A stretch of 64,000 bases of DNA from Glandiceps talaboti (Eukaryota; Hemichordata; Enteropneusta; Spengelidae): NCBI RefSeq assembly GCF_964340395.1, contig NC_135568.1:16690276-16754275 (forward strand), in the 5' to 3' direction. Positions 52,688-64,000 of the stretch are shown piece by piece (positions within the stretch are counted from its first letter, which is position 1; every line of letters starts with the position of its first letter). The notes beneath the pieces are model-generated. The model was not told the DNA's origin, ran no database searches, and saw nothing but the letters and a program-made list of their open reading frames with translations. Both the position numbers and the translations under genes were made by a program.

Positions 52688-55600
52688 ATGATTGTCAGTT
52701 CTAAACTGTTGGTGTTAATTTTTCTACTCTGTGTAATACTATTTGATTCTGATTCATGGCGTAGACGTCGGCGAAGACGTGCATGTAGTCCTCGGAATTG
52801 TGCTGTGAGTGGTTGGTCGGGTTGGTCGGCGTGTACAGCCCCGTGTGGGAATGCTGGGACACAGACAAGAACACGATATGTTACTTCTGGAGCAAGTTGT
52901 GGTGGATCTTGTCCCTATGGGCTAAGTGAAAGCCAGTCGTGTAACGTTCCTGGATGTCACGGTCACGGCTCACCATTGTCGACATCGTGTAGTTGTGTTG
53001 ATGAATGGTGGGATACATGCTGTGATAAACGTAAGTTAGATTACTTTGGTCGTAGCATGGAGAGTAAGGACATTTAAACACTGAAGTTATCGAAATATAA
53101 AAACTGTATTTGACAAATGATGAGTTAAAGATTTTTCATCACCATGCAAGCTTCTGTTATCTAGCGTTATTTTTTCATCAATACTCTTCTACTGCAGGTT
53201 ATTGCATTCAATCTTAGTACAGTGTCTAAATTTTTGCAGACTGTTGTGTGCTAATGACACGTCATAAAAATAGTAAACCAGTAGTACACAGGTACGTAGT
53301 ATTTTAAGAAGGTGACTTTAAAAGGGGCAAGTTGTTTTTATAAGCTCTTTGCTCAAGTGAAAAGACTTAAAATAAAACCATTCCGGTAGAATGTTAATGT
53401 TGATGCATGTCTTCTATAACATTGCGATTGTCATCTGGGATTGTTAGAACAGTTGATTGCATAGTAGGGATTTCCTGAAATTGTTTGATATATACGTATG
53501 ACCAATGACGTCATCGGATATTGTTATATCCAAATACTAGGTCCGAGTTCAGCCAGTGGCGTTGCTGGTTAAGTATGCTACAGTAAGTACAATACTATCA
53601 GTACCTTTTGGATATGAGCTCGTGTGAAAAAATCAATTTCCAATGCTGTGTTAGCATATGACAAATACAGTTATTATTATTATTATTGTGCACAATCTAC
53701 GCCCCAATTCGTAAAAATCCACTTTGCTTAATGTTATTTTTCTCTTTTACTTCCCATACGCAAATAACACATATTGTGGTTGGTTGACATTTTGACCCGT
53801 TAGTCTCGCACATTGTTAGCATCGTCAATAAGCGAGTGATACAAGAATAGATCGTAGTCAGAAACCCGTATTGTCTGCCACTGACAGTTTTTGAAACGTC
53901 GTTTTCTGGGTTCACAATTACAAAAGGTAGTTATAATGCCACCATAGGCCTTTAGAAAAGCCCACCAAGCAGCTACGTTAGCAATTCTATGGACGACAAT
54001 AGACACGAATGAGATTGATAACTATGTCTTTCGTGGATCAAATAAACGAACCACCCTTTAGTGATTTGATTTACTTCAAGCATGCATGCGCAATCTCAGT
54101 TTGTCTGATAATCGTTCAACTGTACAGTCTTTAAGAATAGTAGTTCAGGGATATGGTCATCAATTTAAAACTCAAATACCCGTACCTACATGGGAAGTAA
54201 TCGATGTTCCCTCTTACACGTGGAAATCATTATAGTATTGTGGATTTTACTCTCGCAATGACGCGATTGACAGATATGTTTTGGATAGTGTTATTCATGA
54301 ACCATGCATCGTAACTCTTGTCTGAGCATGAGCCCATATACTTTGATATGTAATCAGTATTTCGTAATTCAAGACAAAAGAGAGAAAGACATGGTACACA
54401 GACACAGAAACATACATACATACATACATACATACATACATACATACATACATACATACATACATGCATACATACATACATACATACATACGTACGTACG
54501 TACGTACATACATACATACATACATATATACATACATACATACGCTCGCACACACACATATACATACATACATACATACATACATACATACATACATACA
54601 TACATACAGACACACATACACACACAAACAAACAGACACACACACAGTCACGCGCACACAAATGCAGAGTTTAACAGCTAGTGGCACATAACCCCCATTT
54701 AGTGTCGTGGAAGGGTGTCATACCGGCGGTGATAATCGTTAGGGTATTATTCCCGTACGGATCCTAACTTCTGATGAGGCAAATATGAATGCAGTGGAAG
54801 ACGCTGTGTTATCCATATGTGTATGTTTACTTTTCTATATGTTTTGAGTTTCCTACAGTGTTCTGTTCACACACATTCTTGAACACTAAACATACTATAG
54901 ATACATTTTAGAATATGTGTAATTCTACATGAGAATTTTATATGACTGTGTACAGAAACGAAGTTCCTAGACAATGAAGTTCTTTGTCTGTGGACTGTGT
55001 CATACATGTGTAACTGAAAAAGTAAAATCAATAAAACTTCATTTTCAAAGGCATTTGGGAATAAATATGCTTCCCATAACGTAATGTTAATGTTATGTTA
55101 ATGAGTTCATCAATCATCCAAACTCCCAAAGATCTGTTTTCGATCACACGCACGGAATATTGCATTGTAGAGTGTATTTGTTCTTAACTACTTCTTTTCC
55201 ATTTCAGCATATTTTGGTATCGTGGTCGACACTTGATGATGTACTAGTTTGGTAACAGCCTATATTTTCAGTTTAATAGGGTGTACATGTATACAAAATT
55301 GTCAATTAACTACAAACCATGCCTGTAATAGATGTAACTATATATATATTCTATTTAACAACATGTACTTTTATACCAAATTGTCAACAACATCACTCTT
55401 TATCAGCTACTAAAATAACCATACCTGTCATCTCAGACCACCAAATGGAGGTCAGAGCTTTCATAGATGTAACTATGTGTATTTTCTATTTTTAACAGAG
55501 TGTACAGTTATACCACACTGTCAGCAATTAAACTGTACATCAGCTGACGACCATGCCTGCCACCGTTGTAATTACGACCGTGGTGCAGACCTTAAAGCAT

Positions 55601-55954
55601 ATGAACCTCTTGATGCTGATGGTTGGCCTAACAGAGTTTGTGAACGTAAGTGTATTTCGTGATACATAATCTATTTTAGTACGACGTCGTGTATACTGTC
55701 TCCGTCCTGCAGGAATATTTTCCTAGGGAAAGAGAATGCGAAGTGTGCCTCTATATGCAAATTGAGGCCCCTGTGGGTCAATAGTCAATACTACGCGATA
55801 CGAACCAAGTCAATCACTGAAGGCTATGCATGGGAACATAATGTGACATATATAGCAATAGCATAACCAGAGACCATAATGAGAATATTCAAGGAATGTT
55901 TATAGTTTAATGTATTAGTTGTCTCTTCTCTATAGGAACACTTACTCTTTAAAG

Positions 55955-56017
<63 letters not shown>

Positions 56018-56802
56018 TGTCATGTCTGTATCCCTCATTACTTTACCATTGACCTATCTGTGTATTTCATTTTTTAAATGGTTTTATCTTTGCATGTAGA
56101 GAGATGTTCATGGCGATCGGACAGTAAATATTGTTACCCTGGACACTGTCCTGGTTTACCATTATCATGTACCTGTGCACCTGGATTTAGTGGTGATAAC
56201 TGCATGCAAAGTAAGTGATTAATTGTAACTGTACACCTGGATTTAGTGGTAACAACTGTATGCAAAGTGAGTGATTTATTAATATTATTAGCATGTTACT
56301 TCTACTGAAAATTAGATTCTATCCTCATAATCATGTTTTTATTTCTTGTTTACAGTGATGACTGCACCCTCAATGCTCAACTGTCTGGCTAAGTTGATCC
56401 GTACAGCAGGTGATGATAGAGTAGAAGCAGACTGTGATACAGAGACAGCCTTAGAAACTGTCTATACCAACCTTGTACCAGACAGAATATTGGTTGACTG
56501 GGAAACTCAATACTTTGGTCCTAATACTACAACTTATCCACAACACCCGTACACTGATGATTTCAAAGTAGGAGTTGTATCGGCATCTTTTGATTGGTCA
56601 GTCAATAGAGGTCAGTAAACCACAATTCAAACCAAATATATGTCTATTATCATTAGATACAAATCTCTATACCGGAGACGTCAGCCCACCCATACTATTC
56701 TGTGTGGATAGGTGAAGTACTAGTTCTTTATTTTCATACATTCTATCTTTCGTATGTGTGTACAAGCAATGACATTGATATAAGCAGTAATGTGAATGCG
56801 TA

Positions 56803-56841
<39 letters not shown>

Positions 56842-59800
56842 GCGTGCGTGCGTGCGTGCATGCATGCATGTATGTATGTATGTATGTATGTATGTATGTA
56901 TGTATGTATGTATGTATGTATGTGTGGATTTCAAAATCAGAGTTGTGGACATTAACATTTTACTTTATACATTACAGGTGAAGCCACAATTCTAAATGGT
57001 AGTGTACCATGTTCCCTTGGATATAGCCAAGATAACCCACACCAAGCTGTATATGATTGCCAAGAACATGATAATTTCACACTCACATTACAACACGGGG
57101 ACAGGTAACATATCGTTGTCCACAAAATGTGTTACCCATTTGACGGGTCATCAAAGTTTGAGTTCGTTACTCTAGCAACATACCAAATAGTCATCTCTTT
57201 TCATTTGTTAGCGTCGTTATAATTGAATTATTGAGGTCGTCTATGTTTCCCAGTATTATTTGCAGCTCAAATATCATACCCACTGCTGCAAAGGTAACAG
57301 GTAACATTTATAATTCATTTAGAATGCTGCCATTGTTATGCCTGGACATTGACTCAGTGCTGCATGTGATTACCGTGGTAAGCGTGGGTTAATAACATAT
57401 TTTGGTGACAACATTGTATTATTGTCTTCACAGGATTAACGTGACCTCTAAAGCTCTGAATGGAGGATATATCACGATTCAAAATCATGACAACGACACT
57501 GAATACACAGTGGGTCCACCAAACTACTATACAGGAATGGAAGTATCTCATACTGTACACTTCACATTGGACTATGAAAAACCTGTACATTGCTCTGTAA
57601 GTCATGGATGTACAAATCTCATGATTGATAGGGGACCACCAATAACTAAAAATGTAAGTAACTGCTGGTAACTGGCATGTGTTCAGATCTCCTGATTGAC
57701 AGGGGACCCCAAATTAGCATCTGAGTTTTGGTGTACAATCTCTTTTATCATTCATTTCTCTATGTTCGCAGTACAACTACGTAATAAGCGATATGTCTGG
57801 AATAGATGGAGCGGTTACAATATTTCTTTTAAAATTCGAAATGATATTTCAACCGCCCATATCACTATTATGAATTCTTCGACCTACTTAGGAGGACATA
57901 TCCGTAAGATTGCGTTCTCTCTGTCTACTTAGGGAGACATAACAGTAAGATGGTCTGGATGGTCAGATACGTTGTCAGGGATACTAAGATATGGATATGA
58001 AGTGTATAAGATGCAACCATATGGTGAGGAGTTAGGATACAGCTCAATACCAGCTATTGCAACAGGAGAAGTTAATGCTAATGAATCACAATTTACCATG
58101 TCATTAACTGATCCAGGTAAGTGTGTATGGTGTAAACGTTTGCTATATCTTTCAGTGGGCCGAAAGTGTTTATTAGTATGTATGTGTATGTGTATGTGTG
58201 TGTGTGTGGGGGGGGGAGGTGTGGTAACATTAGGGGGTAATGGTCCACTGTGTTTACAAAGGAATATCATTCAACGGTTAGTGTTAAAATATATGATTGA
58301 AATATGTGAATTTCGTTTGGAATTCGTGATGTATTTGAAATATTAGGAATGCTATAATCCCAATTTTAATTGAAGCTTGTTGTGTTTTACCAAAAAATAG
58401 GTGACTATTGTATCTTACTGACTGTTGATGATGTTGCTGGAAACCACGTACGTGCAAGACGTTTCCTGATTTTTGATGATGTTAATGAAGTTGAAATTGA
58501 TACAACTGGACACTATCCATTATGGGTTGAGTCAGCAGGATCAAATACTAGTCACGTTTGGCAAACTGATCTTCAAAATGGAAAAGGCACTGGCGCTCAG
58601 GTAAGTCAATGTGTTGGTGAAACATTTTTATGTGCACACTGAGATAAGATTAGTAATAAAGCCTATTAATATTCAACATACATTTACATTTTCTGACAAA
58701 CAATACACAGCTATAGTTTTTTATACTGATATGACTTTTCATGTTCTAGGTTGTTGTACGCTGGCCTGGTCATTTCTACAATGACTTTCACAGACAACAT
58801 AAACTTCTCAACGCTATTGAAGACCACTCACCACCATTAACAGCTGATTATGAAGAGATCATGGGTCAGCCACCTATAACAAGGTCACGTGAAGCAATAC
58901 CAAACATTAATGGTATTGTTAGATTTGAAACAGATTATGCAATCGATCATCAGGGTGGACGTAATATCACATCTCCACCAGGAAACTGGCAGGATGTCAC
59001 AGATATCATGGTTAGTCAAACCAATCGCACACATTTACTCATAAGAGTCTCCAGTATAGCACAGCGCTATCCAAACAAGTTTGGAATTTGAAGGAAAGGA
59101 ACAACCATATAATATCAAGTGGGATATCATCACCCAAGTGGCTGCTTATACAAATGAGACACAACGTTGTCATCTCTGTTTAACAGAGAAACTGTATAAT
59201 CAATGCTGAAAAGAGTATGCTACTGAACAAAAAATCTGAATTAGTCTCCTGAAAAGTAAATATTTCAACGGCAATTATAGAAGTAAACCTCCATAAGGAA
59301 TAGTTTAGTAAGACCATCTTGTTACACGATATACAAGCATAAATTTACGTGTACATATCGACCTTGACAACCTAAATTTAATCAGACGTTTGGATTAAAT
59401 ATATATCATATGTATTAAGTATAAATATCAGCTCTACACAAAGATAATATTGTCGATGTTATTGTTCAACAATTTGAATTCTTTTTGCTTTTTCTTTAGG
59501 TTGAAGAACAAACTTTCGATATACCTCGTAATGATGGTGATTCCATTCGTGTCTGGGTGAAGGCTACAGATGTGATGCGCAATACAGATATGGAAGAAGT
59601 TTTGGTACATGTAGATTCAACGCCACCTGAAATAGATAACCTCTTCTTGACAAAAGATGGACTAAACAGCGATGCTACTCATATATTGCGGTACGATGAC
59701 AGCACACTCTCTGTCTAGAATACAAATCTCTTTGATATGAAAGATCCCTAAATTGCTGGCCATCACACTATATATCTTTTGACATTAACGCTGACGTCAC

Positions 59801-62800
59801 AATCTTTCAAACCGAGATTAGTTCAATGGTACCTCACTCATCTTACACTATACAGTTATACCTAAAAATTCAGCATATATTTTACCAAGCACATTTCGTA
59901 TATTGTCTTTATAAAGCAATATAATACTTTCTCCAAATATAAGTTAGAAATTGCTCTTTATTCTTCACGTAGAGTTGCATTTGATGCATATGATGAGCAC
60001 AGTGGCCTACACAAAATTAGCTGGACCTTGGATGCCATGGCAGATCATTTTATATTCCATGGTGAAGGACAGATTGAAGTGAGAAAACCCAAGGTATGAC
60101 TTGCTCTTAGAAAACCACAGTTATGATCATCAAAATCAGAGATTGTACTTGGCTTTTGTGTTCTTCAGCGCCAATGCTGGATATTAAATGTATTTATCTC
60201 CATCGTTTCAACCATGATCTCATTAACAATCACCAGGACACGTTTCTGTTAATGAAACAGATTTTACACAATGAAACTGTCCGCTATTTTGTTAATCTTT
60301 CAAGGACACTGTCCACAATCATGATAACCGCTATAATGTCACTGTAGTGAGCTCAGAAAGACACAAGCTGATATGCCAAAGACACGGCTTTTAATCTTGC
60401 ATCTGTTGTCTATTGAAGTGTGCTTGTAAGTCCTTGCCAAAATAATGAACCTTTCGAGCAATAATCATGTTATTTGTCCTAGATGGGCGTAATGGTTTTC
60501 TGCATTTAATATGTTCATTAACATAATGGGTAAGACTTCCGTACTTGCTTTAATTATGTAACAGAGCTTCAGACAATATAACTGATGTTTTCAGAAAAAC
60601 CTGAAAACGCAATAAAGCTTAGTGACATTTATGGGGTAAACATCGATTATTTAATCTCGGCTCGGCCTCAGACAAAATATCAGACGTTTGCTACGAAAGA
60701 GTCATGTTGAATCCGGCTTTGACCATTAACCATCGGGTAATTAATGATTCAATCATGTTTGTCTTATACCATTATGTATTCTATCTCCCAGGAAGTTGAG
60801 AAAACATAAACAAAAGGTTTTTGTAAGGGTAAAAAAAATGGTATAAAATATACAATTCACAATCATAAATATTCGTGTCTGCCTTTCCCATAATTTTACA
60901 GCCCAGTCATTGCAGCCCTCCAAACTGTGAATGTATAACCAAGGAAAGTGAGTGTTATAGCAAGGACTATGCTATTGAACTTGATGCCAGTAAAGTGTCA
61001 ATACCTATTGGTCACCTTGACAATGACTACGTTTTTACCATCACTGTCACAAATAAAGCAATGTTACAAAAAGTGAAAGAATTTCAGGTATGGTATATAA
61101 AATCAACTATCACATGCTTATATGCATGCATACATGCATGCATGCACGCACGCACACACACATACATACATACATACATACATACATACATACATACATA
61201 CATTCATTTTTCTTTTGTTGAGTTTGACCTATATCAGTGTGAAACTCACTGTAGAAATACAGTGTCCTCTTCAATATCTGACTTGTGTTGGTTTATCCTT
61301 CCATTCTTTCCTTTCCTTAGTCATAACTCATTTAATGTCAGTGGTTAAATCACAGTAATATTATCATTGTATTAATTCCTCTTATAGGTGGCTGGTTCAT
61401 ACCTTGAAGGTTTAACTCAGAACATTGTTGGTAAGTGTTGATCATTAACCCCAATAGATTATGGCGCGGGCAGAAGTTAGTTTATTGAGTTTGCTACATT
61501 AGTTAGTTAGTTAGTTTGCAGTCTGTCGTCAATCACTTAGTCAGTCAGTCAGCCAGAGACTATTCTGTCATGAACACAGTTTTAAATACATTGATTTCAG
61601 TAAGCAGTTGTAATATGTCTTAACGTAGTCAATCAGTATGCTAATTATAAAAATTGATGGACAAAAATTTTACACGACGAAAATACATCCATCTTCACAG
61701 TTAGGAATCAAGTGCACGACATAAACTAAAAAAACGTGAGCGGATTGTTTTGATATTTGGTGAGGATAGTGGTTTGGTGTCTAGTTTGGAGATTGGTCGA
61801 ACGAAAATGATCTCACCAAAGATCTGCGCGTTTTAGGTAAAAACATGTGATTGTTTTTTGTTTAAACTTAAAAACCACGGCGGATTTGCTTGACATTTGG
61901 TGAAGATGTCGATAGGGATGTGTACACAAAGGATTATTAATGACATGGTGAATCCATCGGTGATATGCAAATGAGAAATAAAAACATGACTCTTTGTTCA
62001 AAAATCTTTAATTCAATAAGTACTTGGCTGATTTGGCTGAAATATCACAGGGATGTTTCTGGTGATCAAGCGATAATAATTGCATGAAGATCCCATGAGA
62101 TATGCAAATTAGGACTAATATATCACCACTGAAGGATAGGCACAAGATTAAACATTCCTCCAAAAGTTTATGCAAACATGCCTAGCAACACGACCGTGCC
62201 CAAAACATTTCGGAAATATAAAATCATTGATTTTTTTTTTTTTCAAGTTTATCACTCTTTTATTGAAGAAATACATGTACATCTTTTCAAATCTGTACTT
62301 GTATACTGCACATTGCCACTCTCCCTCTTCGTTGCAAAATTAAACTCTGCATAAACAAGCAAATAAATATCATTAAATAGAACGATAAATATGCACTATA
62401 ATACGAATCTCATACTGTCATAAAATAATCAGGGATTGCTTTATTGAAGATATACAGTTCCAAAACAGTTCCAAAAAATATCAACATTAACAACACAGAG
62501 TCATGTACAGAATATGTGCATTGATGAATGGACGGTATCTGATCCTGTGTGGAGAGAAGTGAGAATACTCGTATAGTTTAAAATAAGAACTATGTCTGAT
62601 TCTAACATTTCGAGAAGTACAAGCCCCAGTCTTGCTTGTGGACACATGTACATAGTAACATGCATGTAAGTCTAATAGTTTATGCTAGTCTTAAAGATGG
62701 AGATAGATATGGTAACACAACTCAACACCTTGAAAACACAGATGTGCACAACCTACTGGAACTGAAACAAAATATAACAACGGCTTCGTGTCTTTTTTTT

Positions 62801-63734
62801 TCTGTAGCTTACGATAACAATATACAAAATGTACCAACCAAAATACCATTTTCAAGGGGATGATCGGGTCATGTTTTACAAAATGGGACAAAGGGAATGG
62901 TCACTTTTTACAAATGGAGAATGGGGGAGGGGATCATGTTAATAATACTTAACAGACCATGTGTGATTTCCCCTCCCCCCCATAGCTGTACTAATCTGCC
63001 CTTAAAATACAATGTTTCTTGATAAAACTCTGGGTTTTACGTCAAAATCCAATATGACCCCCACTAGACTGAAGGAACTGCATCATTGATGGCATTGGAA
63101 TAAATCTTCGAAAGATGTATGTAAATATGTCTAGCAATAAGACCCCGTTAATTAAAGTTTACGCTCAACAGTTGTGCCACAACATCATTCGTGCTTTTGT
63201 TTTCAGAGAAGTCGAGCTATGTTGGTTGGTCCTTGGCACGTTGCACATCAACTGAAGTTAGTAGCTATGACAAAAGCAAATTTAAACGCGCTTGTTTTCT
63301 CCTTTAAAATGTAGCGATCTCGGTAATAAATGATCAGAAAATGTTAAAACCCTCTGTTATGTCATATTTCAGAGAGCGATGGATTCCCTGTGATGACTGC
63401 AATAATTGCGGGCGCTGTTGCAGTTGTGCTAATTATTATAACTTCGGTTGTTGTTGCCGTGGCCATACATAAAAGGAAGACCCCGGGAAGTAAGCAAGAT
63501 ACCGATTATTCACGTGACAACGACGGCTACGATGACGTCGATGTTTCAAAACAGAAAGGACATAACACAAAGAGTGGTGGAGGAGCTATCTGCGATGGAA
63601 AGATTGACGACGCTTGTTACACAGCATTAGAAGGACGTAAAGAGAACGACTATGCAACTACTATGGAACCCGGACAGGCTGTGTATGATAATATTAATAA
63701 CGATGAGGACGCTATTTACGCAGAAGTTGAATGA
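52688..63734 (+). CDS. TSP1/EGF-like type I membrane protein with ITAM-like tail, 14 exons (predicted 916 aa)
   Basis: Exons: 52688-53030, 55499-55645, 56100-56210, 56356-56610, 56978-57104, 57434-57653, 57933-58116, 58401-58600, 58750-59010, 59500-59690, 59973-60093, 60902-61087, 61388-61430, 63373-63734. All introns are GT..AG, and all junction phases agree. Protein order: signal peptide ([20 protein letters not shown]), seven arginines, TSP1 ([24 protein letters not shown]), [10 protein letters not shown], a Cys-rich module ([12 protein letters not shown]), an EGF-like module ([12 protein letters not shown]), then ~600 residues of unassigned ectodomain with likely beta-sandwich parts ([24 protein letters not shown]). 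A transmembrane helix spans about 804-828, followed by HKRK and an 88-residue tail with Y901 (YDNI) and Y912 (YAEV). Probably a cell-surface receptor or adhesion protein (inference); ligand unknown. Confidence 0.88.
54412..54607. repeat. (CATA)n/(CGTA)n microsatellite in intron 1
   Basis: CATA units with a TACG block and CACA/CTCG interruptions, flanked by (CA)n up to 54660. Confidence 0.97.
55258..55478 (+). pseudogene. Two decayed tandem copies of receptor exon 2
   Basis: Copy a (from about 55278, after TTTAATAG) still reads [20 protein letters not shown], against CTVIPHCQQ...DHACHRCNY in the real exon, then runs into a stop. Copy b (from about 55361, with its acceptor AG lost to AACAAC) reads CTFIPNCQQ, then decays. 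Each copy is preceded by a similar TATTTTCTATTTNAACA-type polypyrimidine stretch, and AGATGTAACTAT recurs between copies. The unit was therefore duplicated together with its splice acceptor. Confidence 0.78.
55958..56016. repeat. (GT)n microsatellite in intron 2
   Basis: About 28 perfect TG units, 84 bp upstream of exon 3. Confidence 0.98.
56155..56276 (+). repeat. 56-bp tandem duplication spanning the exon 3 donor
   Basis: CACCTGGATTTAGTGGTGAT...CATGCAAAGTAAGTGATT is repeated once as CACCTGGATTTAGTGGTAAC...TATGCAAAGTGAGTGATT. It gives a second donor (GTGAGT, 56267) 56 bp after the first (GTAAGT, 56211). Use of the second donor would read CAA AGT AAG TGA, a stop, so the first should be the coding choice. 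Confidence 0.82.
56803..56921. repeat. (TCTG)n, (CGTG)n, (TATG)n microsatellite in intron 4
   Basis: TCTG units, then GCGT/GCAT, then TATG, ending 56 bp before exon 5. Confidence 0.96.
57884..57951. repeat. Short direct repeat that duplicates the exon 7 acceptor
   Basis: CTACTTAGGAGGACATATCC(GTAAGAT) at 57884 and CTACTTAGGGAGACATAACA(GTAAGAT) at 57925, offset by 41 bp. The downstream acceptor (exon from 57933) keeps the frame with exon 6; the upstream one would shift it. Confidence 0.75.
61153..61203. repeat. (CATA)n microsatellite in intron 12
   Basis: CATA units after CATG/CACG/CACA units. Confidence 0.96.
61431..63372 (+). other. Receptor gene intron 13 (1.9 kb) with decayed tandem repeat and a retro-element-like end
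   Basis: Starts GTAAGT, ends GTCATATTTCAG. Diverged units at about 61730-62115 repeat the pattern AAAAAC...GCGGATTTGNTTGANATTTGG and ATATGCAAAT. A T13 run at 62231-62243 followed by TTTTATTGAAG looks like a minus-strand poly(A) retro-insert end (AATAAA near the tail). No coding sequence seen. Confidence 0.55.
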
Positions 63735-64000
63735 ACTTAACATATGACGGCCATGGATCACTTAGAGTCAAGGATTTAAACTTGAGTGAAGATGTCAAAA
63801 TTTCACAGAATGATTTAGAGTAAGCTAATAACCATGTACTATCACAAACTACTGCTAAAGAGAAATTGTGATTAATGTTCCCTACGACTGTTGCCATGCA
63901 TATTCGATGTCCCAGTATGCTCTGCGCTTGTTCAAGGGTCAATCGTTAGAATCTGTACCGGAAAATCAGGCAAACAAACTGTTGGCTCAGAGCAAATATC
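63735..64000 (+). other. 3' flank of the receptor gene
   Basis: Presumed 3' UTR after the TGA at 63732-63734. No AATAAA was seen before the window ends, so the 3' end probably lies beyond. Confidence 0.5.

Larger units (their letters stand above)
53031..55498 (+). other. Receptor gene intron 1
   Basis: Starts GTAAGT, ends TTTCTATTTTTAACAG. It contains the (CATA)n tract at 54412-54607 and two decayed copies of exon 2 at its 3' end. No other feature recognised. Confidence 0.75.

Noticed and set aside
57774-57891. Possible extra receptor exon between exons 6 and 7
   Set aside because: After a CAG acceptor the phase-0 frame reads about 33 codons and then a stop; skipping it joins exons 6 and 7 in frame.
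60123-60347. 74-codon frame in the receptor intron as an exon
   Set aside because: Lacks matching phase and splice sites; neighbouring exons join directly in frame.

Overview
This is a repeat-rich window from an intron-rich animal genome. Exon/intron structure with GT..AG junctions, an HSPA12-type gene, a thrombospondin-repeat membrane receptor and several LINE clades point to a marine invertebrate. A hemichordate or cephalochordate is my best guess, but a mollusc cannot be excluded from sequence alone. No bacterial genes, tRNAs, rRNAs or CRISPR arrays were recognised.

Layout. (1) 1-21,306: a head-to-tail array of five APE-type non-LTR retrotransposons (copies A-E, all on the minus strand; Tx1/L1-group look, CCHC-bearing ORF1 and EN+RT ORF2). 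The copies are separated by (TAG)n, which is (CTA)n on the element strand. They are clearly different subfamilies, so independent insertions into one trinucleotide repeat explain the array better than segmental duplication. A sixth, unrelated LINE tail (F, plus strand) is nested in copy E with a 7-bp target-site duplication. (2) 21,507-26,300: a decayed second-type LINE (G) with a ~1.8 kb insertion, a LINE 3'-UTR fragment and long (TATG)n/(AAAC)n/(TCTG)n tracts. (3) 26,424-33,029: four exons of an HSPA12-like (HSP70 superfamily) gene on the plus strand; its first exon is not identified. (4) 34,678-40,395: LINE fragments K, H and I and a Penelope-like fragment J. (5) 40,861-49,090: microsatellites, a ~0.6 kb tandem duplication, and a 3 kb imperfect inverted repeat whose spacer holds a decayed TSP1 exon. 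(6) 49,487-63,734: a TSP1 exon cluster and a 14-exon type I membrane protein gene.

The 14 exons of the receptor gene (52,688-63,734) join in frame with consistent phases to a predicted 916-residue protein: signal peptide, TSP1, Cys-rich/EGF-like modules, a long beta-rich ectodomain, one transmembrane helix and an 88-residue tail with two spaced YxxI/YxxV motifs like an ITAM. Upstream lies a second intact signal-peptide+TSP1 exon (50,284-50,626) with identical length and splice phase, plus two decayed ones. The second exon also has two decayed tandem copies in front of it. This locus is therefore being remodelled by exon duplication, possibly giving alternative N-terminal modules on one receptor body.

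The two strongest leads are the microsatellite-targeted LINE array (and a similar pattern with (CATA)n for other LINEs) and the duplicated first exons of the ITAM-like receptor gene.
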